Source: Streptosporangiaceae bacterium
Lineage (GTDB): Bacteria > Actinomycetota > Actinomycetes > Streptosporangiales > Streptosporangiaceae
NCBI GenBank assembly: GCA_030045215.1
Contig: JASIBJ010000099.1
Location: 1 to 6,018 of the forward strand
Reading direction: 5' to 3'
Length of the DNA: 6,018 nt
Below are positions 1-3,817 of this stretch, one piece after another. How positions within the stretch are numbered: position 1 is the first letter of the stretch; each line of letters begins with the position of its first letter. Below the pieces are notes generated by a model. That model was not told the origin of the DNA. It did not search any database and saw only the letters and a program-made list of their open reading frames with translations. Made by a program: the position numbers and the translations under genes.

Positions 1-1
1 C

Positions 2-562
2 CTGCTCGAGCTCGCGCACGCGCAGCTCGTCCGCGAGCTGTTTCCCGATGCGCCGCTGAAGTACATGCCGCCGACCAAGCACATGACCGGCAACGTCTTC
101 GCCGGGTACCTGCTGGACGCGTTCTTCAACCTGTGCGGTGTCATGACCGACCAGTCGATCCTGCTCATCGGGATGATGACCGAGGGGATACACACCCCGT
201 TCCTGTCTGATCGTGATCTTGCCCTGGAAAACGTGCGGTACGTGCGCGACGCGGCCGGGCGGCTTGGCGACAGCTTCGTGCCCGCGCCCGGCGGCTTCAT
301 CGAGCAGCGGGCAAAGCACGTGCTGAACGAGTCGATCGGGCTCCTGCGCCGCATCAACGACGAGGGCCTGCTGAACGCGATCGCCGACGGCACGTTCGGG
401 ATCACGCGGCGGCCCGCTGACGGAGGACGCGGCCTGGGCGGGGTCATCAGGCGCGCCGATGGATATTTCAACCCCGCGTCAGAAATTCTTGAAAGACCGG
501 AACGGGCCGAGTCCGCCGACTTGCACCCCGTCGCCATGAGCCAGATCGGAGCGATGCAGTGA
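2..562 (+). CDS. kamD: Lysine 5,6-aminomutase alpha subunit (KamD), C-terminal part, 5' truncated by window edge
   Basis: The large subunit of lysine 5,6-aminomutase moves the terminal amino group of D-lysine or L-beta-lysine to the neighbouring carbon in the cytoplasm, using adenosylcobalamin and PLP. The frame is open from base 2, so the gene starts outside the window. The visible 186 residues are roughly the last third of a family that is usually a little over 500 residues long. I recognise the family from conserved stretches such as KYMPPTKHMTGNVFAGYLLD and the following GVMTDQSILLIGMMTEG, which belong to the alpha-subunit barrel. The first in-window ATG (65) lies inside this conserved block and is not the true start. 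The TGA stop (560-562) overlaps the kamE GTG by 4 nt, as expected for coupled synthesis of subunits of one complex. The call rests on remembered family sequence and on the adjacent unmistakable beta subunit. Confidence 0.93.
   Translation: MLELAHAQLVRELFPDAPLKYMPPTKHMTGNVFAGYLLDAFFNLCGVMTDQSILLIGMMTEGIHTPFLSDRDLALENVRYVRDAAGRLGDSFVPAPGGFIEQRAKHVLNESIGLLRRINDEGLLNAIADGTFGITRRPADGGRGLGGVIRRADGYFNPASEILERPERAESADLHPVAMSQIGAMQ
548..551 (+). promoter_or_regulatory. Ribosome binding site of kamE
   Basis: GGAG lies inside the end of kamD, 7 nt before the GTG at 559. It supports GTG 559 as the kamE start and translation coupled to kamD. Confidence 0.6.
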
Positions 563-1356
563 GCGGCAACATCGTGCGGCCTTACGGCGACACCACCGGG
601 GACGGCCGGGTCCAGGTCTCGTTCACGCTGCCGGTCCCGTTCGGCACGCCGACGGAGAAGGCCCGGGCCGAGGGCGCGGCCATGCAGCTTGCTGCCAAGA
701 TGGGCCTGGAGCCGGCCATGGTCGTGCACGCCAAGGGCATGGGCCCGGACTACACCTTCTTCATCGTCTACGGCCGGGTCTCGCACCTGGTCGACCTGTC
801 GCAGGTCGAGGTGAGCGAGCGCGAGTTCCCGCTGCTGTCGTCGGCCGAGGTCAACCTGCGGATCCGCAGCAACCTCGGCCGCAAGCTGGTCGTTGTCGGC
901 GCGTGCATCGGCACCGACGCGCATACGGTGGGCATCGACGCGATCCTCAACGTCAAGGGTCACTCGGGCGAGAAGGGCCTTGAGTACTACCGGGAGATCC
1001 GGGTGGTCAACCTCGGGTCGCAGGTCGCGGTCCCCGACCTGGTCGCCAGGGCCGGCGGCGAGGGCGCCGACGCGGTGCTGGTGAGCCAGGTGGTGACCCA
1101 GCGGGACGCGCACATCACCAACGCGAAGGAGATGTCAGCGGCTTTCGACGCGGCGGCGTCGGAAGCTGGGACGCGCGAACGGCCGCTCCTGGTGGTCGGC
1201 GGTCCCCGGTTCGACCCGTCCATGGCGGCCGAGCTTGGCGTCGACAAGATCTTCGGCAAGGGCACCACCCCCGGCGAGGTGGCCAGCTACCTGGCCTACG
1301 CGCTCGCCCCGGATGGCGATGACGTTTCGGCGGAAACGTCAGGAGCTGCGGCGTGA
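559..1356 (+). CDS. kamE: Lysine 5,6-aminomutase beta subunit (KamE), B12- and PLP-binding
   Basis: The small subunit of lysine 5,6-aminomutase carries the Rossmann-like cobalamin domain and the lysine that binds PLP. The protein has 265 residues, close to the usual ~262. Residues 120-125 (DAHTVG) are the DxHxxG base-off cobalamin motif, with His122 as the cobalt ligand. Lys133, in NVKGHSGEKG, lies 11 residues further on. This matches the spacing of the known pair His133/Lys144 of the clostridial enzyme, so it should form the PLP Schiff base. The distal cobalamin-domain elements are also present: VLVSQVVTQRDAH (173-185) and LVVGGPRFD (211-219). The conserved fold ends near residue 250; a short acidic/Ala tail (251-265) follows. 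GTG 559 is chosen because it overlaps the kamD stop and has GGAG 7 nt upstream. The TGA (1354-1356) in turn overlaps the GTG of a repeat-encoded frame. The gene is intact and should be active with KamD and AdoCbl. Confidence 0.95.
   Translation: MSGNIVRPYGDTTGDGRVQVSFTLPVPFGTPTEKARAEGAAMQLAAKMGLEPAMVVHAKGMGPDYTFFIVYGRVSHLVDLSQVEVSEREFPLLSSAEVNLRIRSNLGRKLVVVGACIGTDAHTVGIDAILNVKGHSGEKGLEYYREIRVVNLGSQVAVPDLVARAGGEGADAVLVSQVVTQRDAHITNAKEMSAAFDAAASEAGTRERPLLVVGGPRFDPSMAAELGVDKIFGKGTTPGEVASYLAYALAPDGDDVSAETSGAAA
1320..1341 (+). other. Perfect 9-bp stem-loop in the 3' end of kamE
   Basis: TGACGTTTC and GAAACGTCA form a perfect 9-bp inverted repeat around the 4-nt loop GGCG. It encodes part of the non-conserved tail of KamE. 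Its last base is the first base of the AGGAG ribosome binding site (1341-1345) for the next frame. No U-run follows, so a simple intrinsic terminator is unlikely. It could gate reinitiation downstream, stabilise the mRNA, or be a DNA-level operator; the sequence does not decide between these. Confidence 0.6.
1341..1345 (+). promoter_or_regulatory. Ribosome binding site before the first repeat frame
   Basis: AGGAG stands 7 nt before GTG 1353. It is the strongest Shine-Dalgarno in this operon, yet it precedes only a 36-codon repeat frame. I infer that it originally served kal, before the repeats separated the two. Confidence 0.55.
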
Positions 1357-1463
1357 GCGAGTCGGCGGGGCGCGGTGGTGCCTGGACTGAGGAGCGAGGT
1401 ACGAGCGACGAGGGAAGGCGCCGCCTTGAGGCGTCCCGGCGGCGAGCGGGGGATAGGGCGTGA
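1353..1463 (+). CDS. Possible 36-residue repeat-encoded peptide, copy 1
   Basis: This frame has GTG 1353, an AGGAG 7 nt upstream, 36 codons, and TGA at 1461-1463. It overlaps the kamE stop by 4 nt and the next frame's start by 4 nt. The peptide is rich in Arg, Gly and Glu (it starts VSESAGRGGAW and ends RRRAGDRA) and has no hydrophobic core, signal or known motif. About a quarter of its codons end in A or T, and it uses CGA, AGG and GGA, unlike the adjoining kam genes. That argues against selection on the protein. More likely it is a translated spacer that keeps ribosomes moving from kamE to kal, or a frame that is open only by its repeat length. I do not assign a function. Confidence 0.3.
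   Translation: MSESAGRGGAWTEERGTSDEGRRRLEASRRRAGDRA
1415..1444 (+). other. Nested alternative hairpins in repeat copy 1
   Basis: Three mutually exclusive stems share these bases. AAGGCG/CGCCTT around one C (1415-1427) is a near-palindrome. CGCCT/AGGCG has a 2-nt loop (1422-1433). CGCCGCC/GGCGGCG has a 12-nt loop (1419-1425 with 1438-1444). The last arm ends just before the GGGGGA that could load ribosomes on the next frame. The same set occurs in copy 2 at 1522-1551. Confidence 0.5.
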
Positions 1464-1570
1464 GCGAGTCGGCGGGGCGCGGTGGTGCCTGGACTGAGGA
1501 GCGAGGTACGAGCGACGAGGGAAGGCGCCGCCTTGAGGCGTCCCGGCGGCGAGCGGGGGATAGAGCGTGA
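1460..1570 (+). CDS. Possible 36-residue repeat-encoded peptide, copy 2
   Basis: This is the second copy of the repeat-encoded frame, from GTG 1460 to TGA 1568-1570, overlapping the kal GTG by 4 nt. The predicted peptide is identical to that of copy 1, because the single base difference between the copies changes AGG to AGA (both Arg). Its ribosome binding site would be the repeat's GGGGGA (1448-1453), 6 nt upstream. The same doubts about coding apply as for copy 1; the identity of the copies reflects DNA duplication and is not evidence for protein conservation. Confidence 0.3.
   Translation: MSESAGRGGAWTEERGTSDEGRRRLEASRRRAGDRA
1522..1551 (+). other. Nested alternative hairpins in repeat copy 2
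   Basis: This is the exact duplicate of the stem set of copy 1, shifted by 107 bases. The 7-bp stem CGCCGCC/GGCGGCG pairs 1526-1532 with 1545-1551 and ends shortly before the GGGGGA (1555-1560) that precedes kal. Confidence 0.5.
1555..1560 (+). promoter_or_regulatory. Putative ribosome binding site of kal, supplied by the repeat
   Basis: GGGGGA ends 6 nt before GTG 1567. It belongs to repeat copy 2, so kal now depends on a repeat-derived and rather weak Shine-Dalgarno plus coupling to the overlapping frame. An in-frame TAG at 1561-1563 excludes any earlier kal start. Confidence 0.45.
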
Positions 1571-1953
1571 GCGAGGACCCGCGGCTCGGGCTGACGGTCA
1601 CGCACCGGCGGTACGTCCCCTACAGTCACGCTCACTACGGCGGCAACCTGGTCGACGGCGCGTACATGCTCGGCTTGTTCGGCGACGTCGCGACCGAGGC
1701 GTGCATCCGGACTGACCGCGACGAGGGGTTGTTCGCGTCGTACTCAGACGTGCAGTTCCGAGCCCCGGTGATCGCCGGTGATGTCCTCGAGGTCACCTGC
1801 ACGATCACCCGCGTGGGCAGGCGCAGCCGCGAACTCGAGTTCGAGGCGAAGGTTGTGTGCCGGGCCGAGCCCGAGCGCGGACCATCCGCAGCGGCGGCGC
1901 TGGCCGAGCCAGTTGTCGCGGTCACTGCCACCGGGACCGTCGTCGTGCCCTGA
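1567..1953 (+). CDS. kal: 3-aminobutyryl-CoA ammonia-lyase (Kal), hotdog fold
   Basis: Kal removes ammonia from L-3-aminobutyryl-CoA to give crotonyl-CoA, a late step of beta-lysine breakdown. The protein has 128 residues, the usual family length, and is a single hotdog domain. Recognisable family blocks are YGGNLVDGAYMLGLFGDVAT (24-43), the DEGLF turn, the VQFRAPVIAGDVLEV strand pair, and GRRSRELEFEAKVV. The stretch between the last strands (near residues 100-112) is Ala/Pro/Glu-rich and looser. GTG 1567 is the only reasonable start: a TAG lies two codons upstream in frame, and it leaves the normal short N-terminus before the first conserved block. The position directly after kamDE supports a CoA-ester step of the same pathway rather than a general thioesterase, although the fold is shared. 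The intermediate enzymes Kdd and Kce are not visible here. Confidence 0.83.
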   Translation: MSEDPRLGLTVTHRRYVPYSHAHYGGNLVDGAYMLGLFGDVATEACIRTDRDEGLFASYSDVQFRAPVIAGDVLEVTCTITRVGRRSRELEFEAKVVCRAEPERGPSAAAALAEPVVAVTATGTVVVP

Positions 1954-1959
1954 CGACGG
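1937..1959 (+). terminator. Putative stem-loop terminator of the kam operon
   Basis: CCGTCGTC and GACGACGG form a perfect 8-bp stem around a 7-nt loop, spanning the kal stop codon. No U-tract follows, as is common in GC-rich actinomycetes. It may end the transcript or protect its 3' end. Confidence 0.5.
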
Positions 1960-1988
1960 ATCCACGCGCTGGACGCGACTGGCTCGTG

Positions 1989-2038
1989 CCCGGGGTGAGG
2001 CCGGGTCAGCATGCTGCACGAACGCGGTAACGACCGCG
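1989..2038 (+). other. Cluster of further inverted repeats after kal
   Basis: CCCGG/CCGGG (1989-1993 with 2001-2005), the 10-bp palindrome CAGCATGCTG (2007-2016), and CGCGGT/ACCGCG around an AACG loop (2023-2038) follow one another within 50 bases. They may be secondary terminators or binding sites. No convincing gene lies in 1954-2182. Confidence 0.4.
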
Positions 2039-2104
2039 CTCGACTGCGGGAATGTGCGTGGACGCCTGGCGCCGAGGAAGTTGCTATCGCGGATGTACTA
2101 CGGA

Positions 2105-2137
2105 AAAGAATAAAATATCTTATTATCCGGATACTGT
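2105..2137 (+). promoter_or_regulatory. AT-rich island, probable promoter or operator of the lipoprotein gene
   Basis: This is an abrupt run of A/T in otherwise GC-rich DNA. Candidate -10 boxes of the TAnnnT type are TAAAAT (2111-2116), TATCTT (2116-2121), TATTAT (2121-2126) and TACTGT (2132-2137). No good -35 box stands at 16-18 bp from any of them. The island also contains AATAA/TTATT (2109-2124) and the perfect palindrome TATCCGGATA (2124-2133), which could be an operator. It would give a leader of about 40-60 nt before ATG 2183. Confidence 0.45.
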
Positions 2138-2171
2138 CCTAAGCCTCACGGACCGTCATCGACATTACGAC

Positions 2172-2177
2172 GGGGGG
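2172..2177 (+). promoter_or_regulatory. Ribosome binding site of the lipoprotein gene
   Basis: Six G residues lie 5 nt before ATG 2183. They offer a purine-only pairing site and support this start, which also gives a well-formed lipoprotein signal. Confidence 0.45.
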
Positions 2178-2182
2178 TCGCT

Positions 2183-3232
2183 ATGTATCTGCGGGATCGG
2201 ACTCTTGCCTTGGCTGCGGCCCGTTCTGTTGGGTGTGCCGCCGTGGGCGCGCTTGTGCTCTCGCTGGCCGCCTGTGGCGGCGCAGCTCATCCGGCTGCCG
2301 CCAAGACCACGCACACGCCGGCTGCAGCGGCCTCTGCCGCGCCGCCGCTCACCGTCGCGCAGGCGAGCAGCATCTTCACGGCCTTCCTGCCCAAGTTCGA
2401 GCAGCTGGCCAGCAATCCGTCGCAGGTGAGCCAGCTCACCGCCGGTCCGGAGACAGTCGTCGAGACGTTCCTGGCCGGCAGGGCAGGGCCCGCGCCGGGG
2501 ACGCTTACCGGCGAGCGGTTCCTGGTGCCGACGCTGGCCGGCTACCCCCGCTGGTTCCTGGCAGCTGGCTCGGCCACCGATCAGCAGGGCTTCGTGTTCC
2601 TCATGGTGCAGCAGTCGGCTGGCGGGCCGTGGCGCGAGGCAGCGGAGCTGTACGACCTAAGCCCATCTCCGCAGATCCTGCCGGATCTCACGGCGGCCGG
2701 CTTCGCCGACAGCAGCCTCGAAAGCCCGGTAGCCGCCGATGATACTTCGCTGACCACCGAGCCATCGGCGCTATCACCGGCGTACGCGCGCTACCTGGAC
2801 GACGGTGCCCGAGGCAACAGCTTCCTGCCTGGCAGCTACACCACCGGTTATGTCGATTCGAACCAGCAGATCGCCGCGGGCACGGCTACCGAAGGCTGGC
2901 GGTATGCCGACCGGCAATCGGCCTCGGGCTTGCCTGTATACGGACTGGCGCTGCCCAGCGGCGCGGGTGCCATGGTGATCTTCTATACCAAGGACACGAC
3001 GAGCTGGACGGCCACCTCGTCCACGGCAGCGATTCCCGCCTCGACCAGCACCTCAAGCGATACGCCGCCAGCCCAGTTCCTGTCCGAGCTCGGCATCACG
3101 TCGGCCCGGCCAGGCCTGCAGGTGATCGCGACGTCCTACGACGAATGCCTGGCCTTTGTCGGTCCCACCGGAGCGAAGGGCGTGACCATGGTGATCAACG
3201 TCGGCCGGGCGTTCCAGCTACGCAAGAGCTAG
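2183..3232 (+). CDS. Predicted lipoprotein of unknown function (349 aa)
   Basis: The N-terminus is a clear lipoprotein signal peptide: basic residues at Arg4, Arg6 and Arg14, a hydrophobic stretch, and the lipobox LAAC with Cys31 as the lipidated residue, followed by GG. An Ala/Pro/Thr-rich tether (32-55) then leads to a globular domain. Mature residues suggest a mixed alpha/beta extracytoplasmic domain with blocks such as GYPRWFLAAG, GFVFLMVQQSAGGPWREA and ILPDLTAAGFADSS. A low-complexity Ser/Thr/Pro stretch (about 275-296) interrupts it before a C-terminal beta-rich end. The pattern resembles actinobacterial lipoproteins annotated as a domain of unknown function (possibly DUF8094), but I cannot confirm that. 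It should be anchored to the outer face of the membrane. It stands alone, with its own probable promoter before it and a long hairpin after it, and there is no visible link to the kam operon. Confidence 0.85.
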   Translation: MYLRDRTLALAAARSVGCAAVGALVLSLAACGGAAHPAAAKTTHTPAAAASAAPPLTVAQASSIFTAFLPKFEQLASNPSQVSQLTAGPETVVETFLAGRAGPAPGTLTGERFLVPTLAGYPRWFLAAGSATDQQGFVFLMVQQSAGGPWREAAELYDLSPSPQILPDLTAAGFADSSLESPVAADDTSLTTEPSALSPAYARYLDDGARGNSFLPGSYTTGYVDSNQQIAAGTATEGWRYADRQSASGLPVYGLALPSGAGAMVIFYTKDTTSWTATSSTAAIPASTSTSSDTPPAQFLSELGITSARPGLQVIATSYDECLAFVGPTGAKGVTMVINVGRAFQLRKS

Positions 3233-3240
3233 GGGAAACC

Positions 3241-3280
3241 GCTCATCCGACGCCGCTCGCCCTCGCAGCGCTGGATGAGC
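3241..3280 (+). terminator. Long stem-loop after the lipoprotein gene, probable terminator
   Basis: GCTCATCC (3241-3248) pairs perfectly with GGATGAGC (3273-3280). Inside it, CGCT (3254-3257) pairs with AGCG (3267-3270) around a 9-nt loop. It starts 8 nt after the lipoprotein stop. No U-tract follows. Its right arm overlaps the candidate -35 box of the next gene, so an operator role is also possible. Confidence 0.5.
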
Positions 3281-3300
3281 TCACCGTGTTCCGCTACTCT
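3272..3300 (+). promoter_or_regulatory. Candidate leaderless promoter of the small secreted protein gene
   Basis: TGGATG (3272-3277) and TACTCT (3295-3300) are separated by 17 bp, and the -10-like box ends 7 nt before ATG 3308. That is the spacing expected when transcription begins at the A of the start codon. No Shine-Dalgarno precedes the ATG, which fits a leaderless mRNA, a common class in actinobacteria. Box matches are only moderate. Confidence 0.4.
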
Positions 3301-3307
3301 CCAGCAA

Positions 3308-3691
3308 ATGGGTCTCTTTCGTCCGGCCGCCGCGGCGGCGGCCTCGGTCGTACTCTCGGTTGCCGTTGTCGCGCCTGCGTTAGCCAGTCCCACACCTGTG
3401 GCCAGCTCGAAGCCGCTGCCGTGCCGAGCCTCCATGAGCGATGCCCATCCCGCCGACTACACCACCACCGACGTGCTCGTCACGACCACCAGTCATGCCG
3501 GGGTTACCACAATCGCCCACTACCGGACTGTCAACCGCAAGCACCGTCGCAGCGCAAATGGAAAGGGCAAGGCCAGGGTGCCCTACTACATCAGCGGCGC
3601 GACGCCCGGTTACAAAGTCGTGGTCGACGTCTACGTGAGCAAGGGTGCCCGCAAGGGAAGCTGCAGCACATCGTTCACGCCACACAGGTAA
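3308..3691 (+). CDS. Small secreted basic protein of unknown function (127 aa)
   Basis: From ATG 3308 the product begins MGLFRP, then an Ala/Val-rich hydrophobic core, and a signal peptidase I site ALA|SP after residue 26. The mature protein is about 100 residues, rich in Thr, Val, Lys and Arg. It has two cysteines (near residues 39 and 121) that could form one disulfide joining its ends. Blocks such as ADYTTTDVLVTTTSHAGVTT and VPYYISGATPGYKVVVDVYV suggest a small all-beta domain. I recall similar uncharacterised exported proteins in actinomycetes but no assigned role. The in-frame ATG at 3275 would add 11 non-signal-like residues and lies inside the preceding hairpin, so 3308 is preferred. 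The basic surface could suit binding to anionic cell-wall or nucleic-acid polymers; that is speculation. Confidence 0.78.
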   Translation: MGLFRPAAAAAASVVLSVAVVAPALASPTPVASSKPLPCRASMSDAHPADYTTTDVLVTTTSHAGVTTIAHYRTVNRKHRRSANGKGKARVPYYISGATPGYKVVVDVYVSKGARKGSCSTSFTPHR

Positions 3692-3697
3692 GCAGTC

Positions 3698-3714
3698 CGG
3701 GCCCGGTCGGCCCG
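3698..3714 (+). terminator. Putative stem-loop terminator after the secreted protein gene
   Basis: CGGGCC and GGCCCG pair over 6 bp around a 5-nt loop, starting 6 nt after the TAA. There is no U-run. The rest of the gap to 3806 shows no recognisable promoter. Confidence 0.42.
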
Positions 3715-3806
3715 TCAGCCATGTGCTCGGGATGCTGGGGCAATCGTCCCGCGTCTTCGGAGACCAGAGATCGTCATCGGCCTGCGCGATGCTGCGGGCT
3801 GCTAGT

Positions 3807-3811
3807 AGGAG
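3807..3811 (+). promoter_or_regulatory. Ribosome binding site of the MBL-fold hydrolase
   Basis: AGGAG lies 6 nt before ATG 3818 and fixes this start. It sits within the 11-nt odd palindrome TAGGAGTCCTA (3806-3816), whose centre is too tight to fold as a hairpin. Confidence 0.75.
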
Positions 3812-3817
3812 TCCTAG

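Larger units (their letters stand above)
1351..1575 (+). repeat. Tandem 107-bp direct repeat, two full copies plus an 11-bp third start
   Basis: Copy 1 spans 1351-1457 and copy 2 spans 1458-1564. They differ at a single base, the last of the unit (G 1457 versus A 1564). The first 11 bases (GCGTGAGCGAG) recur a third time at 1565-1575, where they form the start of kal. Because 107 is 36 codons minus one base, each copy shifts the frame and ends in the same GTGA overlap with which it began. Each unit contains a purine-rich GGGGGA 6 nt before the next GTG, and nested inverted repeats in its second half. Near-identity indicates recent duplication or homogenisation. It may be an interspersed element of this genome, which cannot be tested from one window. 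Confidence 0.95.

Noticed and set aside
1351..1575. CRISPR array or insertion sequence explanation of the direct repeats
   Set aside because: The repeats are directly abutting with no spacers, and there is no transposase, terminal inverted repeat or cas gene in the window.
1482..1715. A 77-codon frame running from repeat copy 2 into kal
   Set aside because: Its sequence inside kal is a shifted Arg-rich reading of conserved Kal codons, and it has no ribosome binding site.
3275..3307. Earlier ATG start (3275) for the small secreted protein
   Set aside because: It would place non-signal-like residues before the signal peptide, lies within the preceding stem-loop, and has no ribosome binding site.
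3806..3816. TAGGAGTCCTA palindrome over the hydrolase ribosome binding site as a regulatory hairpin
   Set aside because: The arms are separated by a single base, so it cannot fold as RNA, and an 11-nt palindrome alone is weak evidence for an operator.
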